A DNA stretch of 64,000 nt, taken from NCBI RefSeq assembly GCF_017312725.1, contig NZ_BOPO01000050.1, positions 22,653-86,652 of the forward strand. Direction: 5' to 3'. A model generated the notes under the pieces. The model ran no database searches. It was given only the letters and a program-made list of their open reading frames with translations, and had not been told where the DNA came from. The position numbers were made by a program, and so were the translations under genes. The DNA comes from Actinocatenispora comari. Its GTDB lineage: Bacteria; Actinomycetota; Actinomycetes; Mycobacteriales; Micromonosporaceae. Below are positions 27,901 to 37,857 of this stretch, piece by piece (position 1 is the stretch's first letter; each line of letters starts with the position of its first letter).

Positions 27901-27943
27901 GTGCCGGCGCGGCGCCGATCGGCGCCCCGGCCCCCGGCGCGGT

Positions 27944-27972
27944 CCGGTGCCGGTCGGCGTGACCGGCACCGG
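27944..27972. terminator. 12-bp perfect terminator hairpin
   Basis: CCGGTGCCGGTC (27944-27955) pairs perfectly with GACCGGCACCGG (27961-27972) around loop GGCGT, between the convergent hydrolase and M50 protease genes. A second smaller dyad GGCGCC-GATC-GGCGCC lies at 27911-27926. Confidence 0.8.
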
Positions 27973-27977
27973 CTCGC

Positions 27978-28736
27978 TCAGGTCCAGAAGCGGAACAGCT
28001 GGTCGCCCAGCGCCACCGCGCCGAGCGGGATGCCGATCAGGTCGGCGAGGAAGAACACCAGCCGGAAGAACAACGCGTTCACCCGCGGCTCCCACAGCAG
28101 CGCGAACACCAGCAGCATCCCGTACGGAGCGATCATCGCCGCACCGCGCCGCCAGTGCGGCGGCAACCACGGCTCCAGGATGCCGTAGCCGTCCAGGCCC
28201 GGCACCGGCACCAGGTTCAGCACGCTCGCGGTGACCTGCAGGAAGCCGAGGAACGCCAGCGCGGCCCAGAAGTCCAGATGGGTCGAGTCGGCCACGCCGA
28301 GCCAGAACGGCGCCGCCAGCAGCAGCGCGAAGACCACGTTGAACGCCGGGCCGGCCGCCGAGACCAGGCTGTGCCGGGCCCGACCACCGATCCGCGCCCG
28401 GTCCACCCACACCGCGCCGCCGGGCATGCCGAACCCGCCCAGCAGGACGAACACCAGCGGCAGCACGAAGGACAGCAGCACGTTGGAGTACTTGAGCGGG
28501 TTGAGGGTCAGGTAGCCGCGCTCGACCACGCCGCCGTCACCGAACCGGTACGCGAGGAACGCGTGGCCGAACTCGTGCAGGCACAGCGACACCAGCCAGC
28601 CCGAGCCGACCAGAAGGAACGCGTCGACGCGGACGTTGCCCACGCCCGTCCAGGTGGCGGCGCCGGACGCCACCAGCAGCGCGACCAGCCCGAGGAAGAT
28701 CCAGGACGGTCGACGCTGCCGGTCGCCGGGTCTCAC
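27978..28736 (-). CDS. Site-2 protease family (M50) membrane metalloprotease
   Basis: A 252-residue protein with about five TM helices, starting with GTG that overlaps the preceding dipeptidase stop (GTGA). The zinc motif HEFGH is in LCLHEFGHAFLAYRFG, and the third ligand is in NLVPVPGLDGYGI (N-x-x-P-x-x-x-x-D-G). Such proteins cleave other membrane proteins within the bilayer; this short form lacks a PDZ domain. Cotranscription with the M20 peptidase is certain from the overlap; a shared substrate is not implied. Confidence 0.88.
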   Translation of the reverse strand: MRPGDRQRRPSWIFLGLVALLVASGAATWTGVGNVRVDAFLLVGSGWLVSLCLHEFGHAFLAYRFGDGGVVERGYLTLNPLKYSNVLLSFVLPLVFVLLGGFGMPGGAVWVDRARIGGRARHSLVSAAGPAFNVVFALLLAAPFWLGVADSTHLDFWAALAFLGFLQVTASVLNLVPVPGLDGYGILEPWLPPHWRRGAAMIAPYGMLLVFALLWEPRVNALFFRLVFFLADLIGIPLGAVALGDQLFRFWT

Positions 28737-30094
28737 CGCTCCGACGCCGGTGCGAGCTTGGCCAGCAGCAGCGCCTCGGCCACGCAGGCCCGCCGCCACT
28801 CACCCAGGTGCAGGCTCTCGTTGGCGCCGTGCGCCCGCGCGTCCGGGTCCTCCACGCCGGTCACCAGGATCGCCGCGGACGGGAACGCATCGGCGAACTC
28901 AGCCACGAACGGGATCGAGCCGCCGATGCCCATGTCGACCGGCGCGGCGCCGTCCCAGGCGGTCCGGAACGCGTCCCGGGCCGCGTCGAACACCGGGCCG
29001 GTCGCGTCGATCTGGTACGGCGCGCCCAGCTCACCGCGCGTCACGGTCACCGAGGCGCCCCACTCGACGTGCGTGCGCAGGTGCTCCAGCAGCGCGGTCA
29101 TCGCGGCCTCGGGGTCCTGGCCGGGCGCGAGCCGCAGGCTGACCTTGGCCCGCGCCGACGCGACCAGCGTGTTCGACGCGTTCTGCACGGATGGGCAGTC
29201 GATGCCGATCACAGTCACGGCAGGCTTGTTCCAGTTGCGCTCGGTGATCGAACCGGTGCCGACCAGCTGCACCCCGTCGAGCACGCTGGACTCCTCGCGC
29301 AGCCGCTTCTCCGGCATCTCCACGCCGGTCGGGCCGGCCTCGTGCAGGCCGGGCACGGCGACGTTGCCCTGCTCGTCGTGCAGGGTGGCGAGCACCCGGC
29401 ACAGCGTGGTGAGCGCGTCCGGCACGACCCCGCCGTACATCCCGGAGTGCACGGCGTGCTCCAGCGTGCGCACCTCGACGTAACAGTCGGCCAGGCCACG
29501 CAGCGAGGTGGTCAGCGCCGGCGTGCCGACGTCCCAGTTGCCGGAGTCGGCGAGCACCAGCACGTCGGCGGTGAGCAGCGCGGCGTACTCGTGCAGGAAG
29601 CGCTCCAGGGTCGGCGAGCCGCACTCCTCCTCGCCCTCGATGAACAGGGTCACACCGACCGGCGGCCGGCCGTCGAAGGCGCGGATGGCGGCCAGGTGGG
29701 CGGTCACTCCGGCCTTGTCGTCGGCGGCGCCGCGGCCGTAGAGCCGCTCCCCCTGCTGGGTCGGCTCGAACGCGGCAGTGTGCCAACCGCTCTCGTCACC
29801 GACCGGCTGCACATCGTGGTGCGCGTAGAGCAGCACGGTCGGTGCGCCGGGCGGCGCCGGGATGCGGCCGACGACGGCCGGTTGGCCGCCCTCGACGCTG
29901 AGGATCTGCACGTCCGGCACGCCGGCGGACCGGCACAGCTCGGCGACCAGTTCGGCCGAGCGCCGGACCTGCTCGTGGTCGAAGCCCGGGAACGCGACGC
30001 TCGGCACCCGGACCAACCGTTCCAGGTCGGCGCGAACCTCGGGGAGCACCCGGTCGACCGCGGCCGTGACATCCGCATCGCTGGGAGTGCTCAT
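28733..30094 (-). CDS. M20-family dipeptidase
   Basis: A 453-residue metallopeptidase with GGGGAGG before the ATG. Zinc ligands follow the M20 order: YAHHDVQPV (H and D), GRGAADDKAG (bridging D), IEGEEECGSP (catalytic E and ligand), ADSGNWD and, near the C-terminus, AHGANESLHLGEW (H). The lid domain is inserted in the middle (residues about 190-310). It probably hydrolyses cytosolic dipeptides; other M20 members act on amidated amino acids. It overlaps the M50 protease gene by four bases. Confidence 0.92.
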   Translation of the reverse strand: MSTPSDADVTAAVDRVLPEVRADLERLVRVPSVAFPGFDHEQVRRSAELVAELCRSAGVPDVQILSVEGGQPAVVGRIPAPPGAPTVLLYAHHDVQPVGDESGWHTAAFEPTQQGERLYGRGAADDKAGVTAHLAAIRAFDGRPPVGVTLFIEGEEECGSPTLERFLHEYAALLTADVLVLADSGNWDVGTPALTTSLRGLADCYVEVRTLEHAVHSGMYGGVVPDALTTLCRVLATLHDEQGNVAVPGLHEAGPTGVEMPEKRLREESSVLDGVQLVGTGSITERNWNKPAVTVIGIDCPSVQNASNTLVASARAKVSLRLAPGQDPEAAMTALLEHLRTHVEWGASVTVTRGELGAPYQIDATGPVFDAARDAFRTAWDGAAPVDMGIGGSIPFVAEFADAFPSAAILVTGVEDPDARAHGANESLHLGEWRRACVAEALLLAKLAPASER

Positions 30095-30184
30095 GCGGCA
30101 CCTCCCCGCGACGGTCGCGGCGAGCAGGGCAACGGCGCAGGTCGGAGTGGGGTCATCGTCATGGTCCGGATCGTATGCACCCGG

Positions 30185-31342
30185 TCAGCGATCGTCGCCC
30201 CCCGGGTCCTCGCCGCGACGGGCGTCGCCGGACACCCAGGCCCGCAGCTTGTCCGCCCCGGCCTTGGCCCACTCACCGGCCACGTTGGCCCCGTCACCGA
30301 ACCGGCGCAGCAGGCCGGCCAGCGGGTCCTGGGACCGCGCGAACGCGTCCTGGTAGGACTTGGCGGCCGCCTTGACCTCCTCGCTGACCGAGGCGTCCGC
30401 GTCGTCCTCGCGCAGCGGGTAGTCGCCGGACAGCACCCGCCGGTACTCGCCGGTCTCCACCCAGCGACGCAGCTCGGCGGCGCGGGCCACCGGCATCGGA
30501 TGGGTCGAGGCCTCCAGCAGCATCAGCTTGACCAGGCTGTCCCGCAGGTCGCCGTTGGCCCGGTCGTACTCGTTGGCCTGGGCCAGGAACGCCGCGGTGT
30601 CGATGTCGGACAGGTCGCCGCCGCCGGCGAACTTCATGTGCACCCGCAGCGCGGCGGCCGGGTCCTGGCCGGCGAGCAGGCCGGCCCGGTCGGACGACAG
30701 CTCCGCCTTGCGGTACCACTCCATCAGCGCCGCGACGATGCCGCGCAGGGCCAGCGCTCCCAGCGGGATCCAGTTCAGCCCCCGCATCAGTTCCAGCAGC
30801 CAGACCAGCAGCGTGTGGTAGACGGCGTGACCGGAGCGGATGTGGCCGAGCTCGTGGCCGAGCACGAACCGCAGCTCGTCGTCGTCCATCATCTGCACGG
30901 TGGCGCTGTTGACCACGATGAACGGCTTGTCCATGCCGAAGGCGCCGGCGTTGGCGAACGGCGTCTGGGAGACGTAGAGCTCCGGCAGGTCGGCCGGCTC
31001 GCCGGCGTCGAGCGCCGCCGCCGCCTCCAGGTAGATCGCGTGCACCCGCGAGTACTGCCAGCCGTTGGCCCGGATCGACGAGCCCAGGTACTTCATCCGG
31101 AAGTAGCGCTCGTTGAACAGGCCGAAGAACTTGCGCAGGATCTCGTCGAACCCGCGCAGCTCACGCAGCGCCACCAGGGCACCGCGGTCGGCCGGGTGCT
31201 CCCAGGCCCGCGAACTGATCCCGGTGAGGGTGACCCGACGGCGCGCGGGCTGCCGGGCGCCGGCGTCCTCTCGGTCCGGGCCACGTCCCGCACCATCCTG
31301 GCCGCTGCCCCCGCGCGGTCCGTTGCCGGTCGAGTCGGTCAT
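30185..31342 (-). CDS. M48-family metallopeptidase
   Basis: A 385-residue protein with GGGAGG before the ATG. A 35-residue disordered leader is followed by the peptidase domain with zinc motif LGHELGHIRSGH and a downstream Glu in RKAELSSDRAGLL, as in HtpX/Ste24 relatives. Two hydrophobic segments after the zinc site (TLLVWLLELM, WIPLGALALRGIVAALM) may insert in the membrane. The C-terminal 90 residues are charged and disordered. The role in protein quality control is inferred from the family. Confidence 0.88.
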   Translation of the reverse strand: MTDSTGNGPRGGSGQDGAGRGPDREDAGARQPARRRVTLTGISSRAWEHPADRGALVALRELRGFDEILRKFFGLFNERYFRMKYLGSSIRANGWQYSRVHAIYLEAAAALDAGEPADLPELYVSQTPFANAGAFGMDKPFIVVNSATVQMMDDDELRFVLGHELGHIRSGHAVYHTLLVWLLELMRGLNWIPLGALALRGIVAALMEWYRKAELSSDRAGLLAGQDPAAALRVHMKFAGGGDLSDIDTAAFLAQANEYDRANGDLRDSLVKLMLLEASTHPMPVARAAELRRWVETGEYRRVLSGDYPLREDDADASVSEEVKAAAKSYQDAFARSQDPLAGLLRRFGDGANVAGEWAKAGADKLRAWVSGDARRGEDPGGDDR

Positions 31343-31428
31343 CGTGCCCTCCCGCGATTCGTCTGTGTGCCGTCAACGCTAGGCCGTCCCGGCCACCGTC
31401 GGCTGCCTTCCCCACCCGCAAGATGCCC

Positions 31429-33936
31429 CTACGGGAAACCCTGGCACGACCCGACGCCGGGAACTATCCGGACAAAGTGCGTTTCCGGCCGATGATCGAT
31501 GGTCGGGGCACCATCCGCCACCAGGTCGACCCGCTCGACCGTGCGGTCGGCCGCGAAGTGCTGGTCCTCGTCGCTCATCCACCTGGTCCAATCGGGCACC
31601 ACGCCGGCGCCGTCGCGGCGCACGCCCCGCTCGTACCGGAGTCGCCGGTCGGTCTGCACGTAGAGCGACCTGGTGAGCAGCGGCCGGGCCGCCGCCCGCG
31701 CGGTCGTGACCCCGTCGAGCAGCAGCACGTCGGGGCGGCCGATCGGCTCGAACCGGTCCGGGAACGCGCCACGCTGCCAGTCGTACCGCCGGAACCGGGC
31801 CGGTTCACCCCGGCGCAGCGGCGCCAGCACCCACTCCTCCAGCCGTGGCCAGAACGACACGATGTCCAGCCAGCCCTGCAGCAGATCGTCGGTGTGCAGC
31901 AGATACACCCCGGCACCGGTGGCGGTCAGCGCGTCGGTGAGCCGGGTCGCGAGGGTGCTCTTGCCCGAGCCCGCGCGCCCGTCCACCGCGACCACCCGAG
32001 CCGGACCACACCGGGCCGGAGCGGCCAGGATCTCGGCGGCCAACCGGTCGAACGAGACGACCTCGCGATCACCGGTGACGAGCGGCTCGGCCGGGCGGGC
32101 CGGCGGTGGACCGGCCGCCACGGTGGGACGGTCGGTGCCGTCCAACACGGCCAGTACCTGAGCGAGGCGACGCGGAACAGCCGACGTCACGAACCGTGGA
32201 CCGGGCGCTGCGGCCGGGGTCGGGGTCGGCGGCGGCGGTGGGGTACCGGGCGTCGTCCCGGAAGTGGCGGGCGGCGGGCCAGGCGCTGGGACCAGCGGCT
32301 CGGTGGGAACGGTCGGTGCGGTCGCCGGCGGGACGGACCGGCCGAGCGGCGGCACCGGTGGCTCGCCGGGCGGGACGGGCCGGCCGAGCGGCGGCACCGG
32401 TGGCGGGCCGGGCGGGACGAACGGCAGGCCCGGCGGTGCGCCGTGCGCGATCAGCCGTTCGAGCGCGGCGCCGTCGAGATGCTGGTCGACCAGGTCGCCG
32501 AGGCGGTCGAGGGACGCCTCGCGCAGCGCCGGGACGTCGGTGTCGGTCGACACCTGGAAGCCGTCACGGCCGGCCAGCCGGGCGACCTCGACGAGGAACG
32601 CCCGGCGGAACGCGTTGCCGTCGAAGGTGCCGTGCCAGTGGGTTCCGAAGACCGAGCCGGCTCGGCACCCCTCGCCCGCGCCCGCCGCGTCCACGATCAG
32701 CGGCGCGGCGGTCGCGTCGTAGCCGACCTCGGCCCGGCCGTGATGGATCTCGTACCCGTGCACCGGCGCGCCGAGTGCGCTCCCGTCGACGCGGGCGAGC
32801 CGCTTGCCGGCGGCGAACCGGACGTGCACGGGCAGCAGCCCGAGCCCGTCGACCAGCCCCCGCCCGCTCTCCACCGGATCGTCGATCGTGGCGCCGAGCA
32901 TCTGGTAGCCGCCGCACAGCCCGAGCACCGGGCGACCGGCGGCGGCGTGCGCCCGGATCGGTTCGGCGAGCCCGCGGTGTCGCAGCCAGTCCAGGTCGGC
33001 CACGGTCGCCTTGCTGCCGGGCAGCACGATCAGGTCGGCGTCGGCCAGCTCGGCGGCCGAGGTGGTCAGCCGGACCGAGACGCCGGGCTCGGCGGCGAGC
33101 GCCTCGACATCGGTGGCGTTGGAGATGCGGGGCAGCCGAACCACCGCGACCCGCAGCCACTGCGAGCCGCGGGCCGGCCCGGGGCGGCCGAGCAGCCGCC
33201 CGTCGGAGTACGACAGGGAGTCCTCGGTGTCCCACCACAGGTCCGGCTGGTAGGGCAGGACGCCGAGGGTGGGCCGACCGGTGAGGTCGGTGAGCATGTC
33301 GAGCCCGGGCCGCAGCAGCGCGGCGTCGCCGCGGAACTTGTTGATCACGAAGCCGGCGACCAGCCGCTGATCGGCCGGTTCCAGCAGCGCCAGGGTGCCG
33401 AACATCGAGGCGAACACTCCGCCGCGGTCGATGTCACCGACGACGATGGTGGGCAGTTCGGCGGCCCGGGCCAGCCCCATGTTGGCCAGGTCACCGGCCC
33501 GCAGGTTGATCTCGGCCGGGCTGCCGGCCCCCTCGCAGATCACCACGTCGTACTCGGCGCGCAGCTGGTCGAGGGTGGTGGCGACGATCCGGCCGAGTTC
33601 GGCGCGCAGCGCACCGTAGCGCCCGGCGGACACCTCGCCGCGCGCCTCGCCCAGCACCACGACCTGGCTGCGGCGGTCGGAGCCGGGCTTGAGCAGCACC
33701 GGGTTGAACCGCACGCTCGGCTCCAGCCCGCTCGCCGCGGCCTGCCACGCCTGCGCCCGACCGATCTCGCCACCGTCGGGCGTGACGGCCGAGTTGTTCG
33801 ACATGTTCTGCGCCTTGAACGGCGCGACCCGCACGCCGCGCCGACGCAGGTACCGGCAGAGGGCGGCGACGAGGGTGCTCTTGCCGGCGTCGGAGGTGGT
33901 ACCCGCGACCAGCAGGGAGCCGCGCAGCCCGGTCAC
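31429..33936 (-). CDS. cobQ: Cobyric acid synthase fused to a uridine-kinase-like P-loop domain
   Basis: An 835-residue protein. Its GTG start overlaps the cbiB stop (GTGA). Residues 1-495 are complete CobQ: P-loop [21 protein letters not shown], the glutaminase Cys341 in [10 protein letters not shown] and the triad His in GTHWHG (433-435). CobQ amidates four side chains of adenosylcobyrinate diamide. Residues 500-580 are a Pro-rich linker. Residues 640-825 form a second P-loop domain: Walker [11 protein letters not shown] (652-661), HTDDL (681-685) and VLLLDGV (737-743), resembling actinobacterial uridine-kinase-like proteins. The frame is unbroken. The kinase substrate is unknown. Confidence 0.9.
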   Translation of the reverse strand: MTGLRGSLLVAGTTSDAGKSTLVAALCRYLRRRGVRVAPFKAQNMSNNSAVTPDGGEIGRAQAWQAAASGLEPSVRFNPVLLKPGSDRRSQVVVLGEARGEVSAGRYGALRAELGRIVATTLDQLRAEYDVVICEGAGSPAEINLRAGDLANMGLARAAELPTIVVGDIDRGGVFASMFGTLALLEPADQRLVAGFVINKFRGDAALLRPGLDMLTDLTGRPTLGVLPYQPDLWWDTEDSLSYSDGRLLGRPGPARGSQWLRVAVVRLPRISNATDVEALAAEPGVSVRLTTSAAELADADLIVLPGSKATVADLDWLRHRGLAEPIRAHAAAGRPVLGLCGGYQMLGATIDDPVESGRGLVDGLGLLPVHVRFAAGKRLARVDGSALGAPVHGYEIHHGRAEVGYDATAAPLIVDAAGAGEGCRAGSVFGTHWHGTFDGNAFRRAFLVEVARLAGRDGFQVSTDTDVPALREASLDRLGDLVDQHLDGAALERLIAHGAPPGLPFVPPGPPPVPPLGRPVPPGEPPVPPLGRSVPPATAPTVPTEPLVPAPGPPPATSGTTPGTPPPPPTPTPAAAPGPRFVTSAVPRRLAQVLAVLDGTDRPTVAAGPPPARPAEPLVTGDREVVSFDRLAAEILAAPARCGPARVVAVDGRAGSGKSTLATRLTDALTATGAGVYLLHTDDLLQGWLDIVSFWPRLEEWVLAPLRRGEPARFRRYDWQRGAFPDRFEPIGRPDVLLLDGVTTARAAARPLLTRSLYVQTDRRLRYERGVRRDGAGVVPDWTRWMSDEDQHFAADRTVERVDLVADGAPTIDHRPETHFVRIVPGVGSCQGFP

Positions 33937-35207
33937 CGGGACCGTCCGCGCCGGGCGGCGAGCCGCCGCGCCACTCGCACGGTGGCACGACGCAGCAGGG
34001 CCCGCCGGGCCGGGGCCGCCAGCAGGTGCCCGGCGGTGATCGCGACCGTGGCCGCGCCGACCACCGCGGACAGCCGGGCCGCCCGGACGATGTCGACCGG
34101 TTCGGCCCGACGGCCGGTGCCGAGCTGCGGCCGGTCCTCGACTCGGCCGGCGTACACGTTCCGGCCCCCCAGCCGCACGCCGAGGGCGCCCGCGGCGGCC
34201 GCCTCGACCTGGCCGGCGTTGGGGCTGGGGTGCCGGTGTCCGTCCCGCAGCCAGGTGTGCAGCGTGGACCGCCGACTGCCGCCGACGACCGGCGCGGCCG
34301 CGACGGTCAGCGCCGCGGCCAACCGGGCCGGGGCGAGGTTCGCCAGGTCGTCGAGTCGGGCAGCGACCGTGCCGAACCTGCGGTAGCGCGGGGACCGGTG
34401 CCCGACCATCGCGTCGAGGGTGTTGATGGCGCGGTAGCCCACCAGGCCGGGCAGGCCGGCCAGCGCGCCCCAGCACAGCGGCGCGACCACCGCGTCCGAG
34501 GTGTTCTCGGCGAGAGACTCGACCGTGGCGCGGGCCAGCCCGGAAGTGTCCAGTGTGGACGGATCGCGGCCGCACAGCCGGGGCAGCCGGGCCCGCGCGT
34601 CGGCCAGGTCACCGGCGGTGAGTGCGGCGGCCAGCCCGGTCGCCTCGCGGCGCAGCGAGGTGCCGCCGAGCACCAGCCAGGTGCCACCCGCGACCGCGAC
34701 GGCCCGGGCGAGCGGACGACGTCGGGTGGCGAGCCCGACGCCCAGCGCCGCGGCCACCGGAACGCCGACCGCGACCGCGGCGAAGCGCAGCCCGGCCGAC
34801 CGGGATGGCCGGTAGCTGCGGCGTTCCCACCGCTGGACCAGAGATCCGAAACCCGCGACCGGATGCAGCCGGCGTGGATCGCCGAACACCAGGTCGAGAC
34901 CGGCCCCGGCGACCAGGCCCGCACCGTTGGCGGCCGCCAGCCGCCATGCGGCATCGTCGCCGAGGCGTCCCGGCCGGTCCGCGAGCAAGGACACGGAGCG
35001 CTCGGCGAGGGCGCGGGCCAGGTTTGCGGGCAGGCCGGACCGGAGCCCGGGGCGGGCGACGAGTTCGGCGATCAGCTCGACGCCCTGCCGTACCGCGGGC
35101 AGCCAGGTCTCGACCGCCGCGGTCAGGTCGCCGTGGCGCGCCGGCGCGACCGCCCGGCCGTCCAGCAACCCGCCGCCCAGGCGGACGATCTCGTCGCCCC
35201 GAACCAT
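33933..35207 (-). CDS. cbiB: Adenosylcobinamide-phosphate synthase CbiB/CobD with N-terminal extension
   Basis: A 424-residue protein starting [13 protein letters not shown], six bases after GGAGG. From about residue 95 it matches Cbi[69 protein letters not shown], and [18 protein letters not shown], in a multi-spanning membrane protein. It attaches the aminopropanol arm to cobyric acid. Residues 1-90 have no counterpart in the CbiB proteins I know, yet the ribosome-binding site supports this start. An internal GTG at codon 72 is a weaker alternative. cobQ follows by overlap. Confidence 0.88.
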   Translation of the reverse strand: MVRGDEIVRLGGGLLDGRAVAPARHGDLTAAVETWLPAVRQGVELIAELVARPGLRSGLPANLARALAERSVSLLADRPGRLGDDAAWRLAAANGAGLVAGAGLDLVFGDPRRLHPVAGFGSLVQRWERRSYRPSRSAGLRFAAVAVGVPVAAALGVGLATRRRPLARAVAVAGGTWLVLGGTSLRREATGLAAALTAGDLADARARLPRLCGRDPSTLDTSGLARATVESLAENTSDAVVAPLCWGALAGLPGLVGYRAINTLDAMVGHRSPRYRRFGTVAARLDDLANLAPARLAAALTVAAAPVVGGSRRSTLHTWLRDGHRHPSPNAGQVEAAAAGALGVRLGGRNVYAGRVEDRPQLGTGRRAEPVDIVRAARLSAVVGAATVAITAGHLLAAPARRALLRRATVRVARRLAARRGRSR

Positions 35208-35225
35208 GGCATTCCTCCCCGAAAC

Positions 35226-35268
35226 GCTGCCAACCCCGACCCGGGGCCGGTGGCTCGTCACCGGCAGC
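35226..35268 (-). promoter_or_regulatory. Structured leader (three-way junction) before cbiB
   Basis: Outer stem GCTGCC/GGCAGC (35226-35231 with 35263-35268) encloses two hairpins: CCCCG-ACC-CGGGG (35234-35246) and GGTG-N6-CACC (35249-35262). It ends seven bases before the Shine-Dalgarno of cbiB. No GCCACTG box or other B12-riboswitch consensus is seen, so its role is open. Confidence 0.4.
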
Positions 35269-35448
35269 CTATGTGCCGTGCGGCCGGCCACCGACAGCCG
35301 TGTCGCTCACCCACGCCCGATCACCGTGTCGCCCACGCCCAGTCCGACCCCGTCGTGCACGCCGCCGCTCCGACCCGCCTGCTCACTCGGCCGCCGCGCA
35401 CCGCACGCTGCTACCGCCGGCACGAACCTGCCGGCACGGCCCGGCTGC

Positions 35449-35904
35449 TCACGCCGCCTCCGACTGCGGGGTGGTCAGCTCCGGGTCGGCACCGCCGAGG
35501 GCGAGCACGGTGACCGGCGCGGGCTGCTCGGCCTGCGGGGAGGGGCGCCGCTGGAACGTGGCGGTGCCACGGCTGAGGTCGGGACCGACGGTGGTCGCCT
35601 CGACCTCGTACGACCAGCGCCGGGTGCCGTCGGACGCCTCGTAGGACCGGCTGTACAGGTTGCCGGAGACCAGCACCGGGTCGCCGCGGTGCAGCGAGGC
35701 GGCCACGTTCTCGCCGAGCCGGCGCCAGCAGCTGACCCGCAACTGCAGCGAGTTGCCGTCGACCCAGCCGCCCTTCTCCTTGTTGAAGGTGCGGGCGGTG
35801 GTGGCGATGCTGAAGTTGGCCACCGGCACCTCGTTGGTGCGGGTGTAGGTCAGCCGGACCTCACTGATGACCGTGCCGACCAAGGTGAGCTTGGTTTCGA
35901 ACAT
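35449..35904 (-). CDS. ssb: Single-stranded DNA-binding protein
   Basis: A 151-residue OB-fold protein starting MFETKLTLVGTVISEV; GGGAGC precedes the ATG. The OB strands are clear: NFSIATTARTFNKEKGGW, RVSCWRRLGENVAASLHRGDPVLV, and GNLYSRSYEASDGTRRW. The tail is short and ends ELTTPQSEAA, lacking the acidic D-D-D-I-P-F tip of the replicative SSB. This resembles the SsbB paralogue of actinomycetes, which acts in chromosome segregation or recombination. It lies away from rpsF/rpsR, where the main ssb normally is. Confidence 0.88.
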   Translation of the reverse strand: MFETKLTLVGTVISEVRLTYTRTNEVPVANFSIATTARTFNKEKGGWVDGNSLQLRVSCWRRLGENVAASLHRGDPVLVSGNLYSRSYEASDGTRRWSYEVEATTVGPDLSRGTATFQRRPSPQAEQPAPVTVLALGGADPELTTPQSEAA

Positions 35905-36119
35905 GCTGGCTCCCGTGACAGGCGACCGAACCAGCGGTCCGGCCGCGGCTGATGACCGCTCGCCGCCACGGTCCCCCGCCACCTCGGCCGCCGTCCGCCC
36001 CGCGGTCGGATCTGTGGACAACCGCCGGGCCTGTGGACCGCCTCGCCGCTGGCGCGGTTTCGTGGTAACGCTGGTGGCCGTTTCCGGTACCGTCCGGGGC
36101 CGAGACTCGGGAGGCAGCC

Positions 36120-37145
36120 GTGCACGGTACCCACGGCAGCGGCGACGGACCGGTCACGGTGCACGACGTGGCGGTCGCCGCCGGCGTGTCCCGGCAGACC
36201 GTGTCGAACGTGGTCAACGCGCCGGAGCGGGTCAGCCCGGCGACCCGGCAGCGGGTGCGGGCGGTCATCGACGAGCTGGGCTACCAGCCGAACCGGGCCG
36301 CCCGCGCGTTGCGCGCGCACGCGTCCCGGCTGATCGGGTACCGGATCCGGCCGAACCGGCCGGACGCGCTCGCCGCGATCCTGGACCGGTTCCTGCACGC
36401 GTTCGCCGAGGCGGCCCGCGACCTGGACCATCACCTGCTGCTGTTCGCCGCGGCCGAGGCCGACGAGGTGGCGGCGTGCGACCGGTTGCTGCGCAGCGGC
36501 GCGGTGGACGGGTTCGTGCTGACCGATCTGGACTACCGGGACCGGCGGCCAGCGGCGATCGCGGCGCTGGGCGCCCCGTTCGCCTCGTTCGGCCGGACCG
36601 GCGACGAGTTCGTCTGGGTCGACGTGGACAACGCCGCCGGCACCGAACGGGCCACCGAGCACCTGGTCGCGGCCGGGCACCGGCGCATCGGGTACGTCGG
36701 GGTGCCGGCCGGGGACCGGATCGGCGACGACCGCGAGTCCGGCTGGCGCACCGCGATGCGCCGGCACGGTCTGGACCAACGCCTCGCCCGGCACGCGGCG
36801 GACAGCATCGAGGCGGGCGCGCGGGCCGGCGCCGAGCTGCTGGACGACGCCGAGCCGCCGACGGCGATCGTCGCGGCGACCGACGTGTTCGCGGTCGGGG
36901 TGTTGCGCGCGGCCGTGCAGCGCGATCTGCGGGTCGGACCGGACCTGGCGGTCTGCGGCTTCGACGACACCCCGACCGCCGACGTGCTCGGTCTGACCAG
37001 CGTGCGGCAGCCGGTCGAGGAGGTGGCCCGGGCGATGATGGCGGTACTGGCGCCGCAACTGCCCGGTGCGCCCGCCGAGCTGCCCCGGCCGCCGGCGACC
37101 CGGCTGTTCGTTCCGGAACTGGTCGTCCGCGACTCGACCGGTTGA
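36120..37145 (+). CDS. LacI-family transcriptional regulator
   Basis: A 341-residue regulator with a GTG start after GGGAGGCAG. Residues 12-58 are the LacI helix-turn-helix and hinge: VTVHDVAVAAGVSRQTVSNVV and ELGYQPNRAARALRAHASR. The periplasmic-binding-protein-like domain includes VDVDNAAGTERATEHLVAAGHRRIGYV and ATDVFAVGVLRAA. No carbohydrate operon adjoins it, so its targets are elsewhere or it regulates itself. Confidence 0.92.
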   Translation: MHGTHGSGDGPVTVHDVAVAAGVSRQTVSNVVNAPERVSPATRQRVRAVIDELGYQPNRAARALRAHASRLIGYRIRPNRPDALAAILDRFLHAFAEAARDLDHHLLLFAAAEADEVAACDRLLRSGAVDGFVLTDLDYRDRRPAAIAALGAPFASFGRTGDEFVWVDVDNAAGTERATEHLVAAGHRRIGYVGVPAGDRIGDDRESGWRTAMRRHGLDQRLARHAADSIEAGARAGAELLDDAEPPTAIVAATDVFAVGVLRAAVQRDLRVGPDLAVCGFDDTPTADVLGLTSVRQPVEEVARAMMAVLAPQLPGAPAELPRPPATRLFVPELVVRDSTG

Positions 37146-37262
37146 GCGGATGCCCTGCGCCGCACCAGCGGGCCTGGGCGCATCGCGCCGACGGCCGGCG
37201 ACCGCAGCGCGCCCGAGGCCGGCGCCGCCACGGGGCCGCTGCGGCGAACCGGCGGACGGTCA

Positions 37263-37275
37263 GTCCACAGTGGAG
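37263..37275. repeat. Palindrome of the GTCCA-NNN-TGGAC type between convergent genes
   Basis: GTCCACAGTGGA(G) sits between the 3' ends of the LacI gene and the minus-strand gene that ends at 37277. Similar palindromes are at 14732, 14768 and 48455. Confidence 0.55.
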
Positions 37276-37276
37276 G

Positions 37277-37795
37277 TCAGAGCGACTCCCAGCCGCCCTG
37301 ACGCCAGACCAGCAGGTGCCGGCTGAGCAGGTTCTCGTGGCCGGCGAAGAAGACCCGCTCGCAGGCCCGATGCACCTTCTCCAGCCCGGCCTGCGACTCG
37401 CTGCCGGTCACGAACATCACGTCCCGGGCGGGCGCGCCGACGACCACCTCGCCCTCGACCTGCTCGGCCAGGCTGGACCAGACGTCGTCGGAGGTCAGCA
37501 GCGTCGCCTCGATGCCCTCGAAGGACAGCGTGAACACCGGCGGCAGGCCGTGCACCTCGACCCGCTCCAGCTGGGCGGCCAGGTTGCCCGCGGCGGTGCG
37601 GCGCAGTTGCCGGTGGCCCAGGTCGAGCTCGGTCAGGTCGTCCGCGGTGACCAGGCGGTCGCCGTACGGCGGGGGCAGGTGATAGCCGACGACGAGATCG
37701 GCGTACCACTCCTCGAGCACCGGCGCGTCCGGGCCGGCGGCCGGGAACGCGCTCGCGACGTCGCGGGAGAGGGGCATCGGAATGATCGCTGACAC
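37277..37795 (-). CDS. Hypothetical protein, DUF1444-like
   Basis: A 172-residue soluble protein. GTG at 37795 is chosen; an ATG six codons further (37777) is also possible and neither has a good Shine-Dalgarno. The order LVVGYHLPPPYGDRLVTADDLTELDL, NLAAQLERVEVHGLPPVFTLSF and ATLLTSDDVWSSLAEQVEGEVVVGAPARDVMFVTG resembles the DUF1444 (YtpQ) pattern of a C-terminal alpha/beta domain in which a protein level or 'availability' segment is read, but the identity is uncertain. It is monocistronic and converges with the LacI gene. Confidence 0.6.
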   Translation of the reverse strand: MSAIIPMPLSRDVASAFPAAGPDAPVLEEWYADLVVGYHLPPPYGDRLVTADDLTELDLGHRQLRRTAAGNLAAQLERVEVHGLPPVFTLSFEGIEATLLTSDDVWSSLAEQVEGEVVVGAPARDVMFVTGSESQAGLEKVHRACERVFFAGHENLLSRHLLVWRQGGWESL

Positions 37796-37857
37796 ACTCG
37801 GCTGCACGCAGAAAACGTACTGCCTGTCGCCAAGTCCGCGCTGACCCGACCCCGCGC

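Noticed and set aside
35208..35460. Cobalamin riboswitch upstream of cbiB
   Set aside because: No B12-box or other conserved core bases of the class were found; only an unassigned three-way junction remains.
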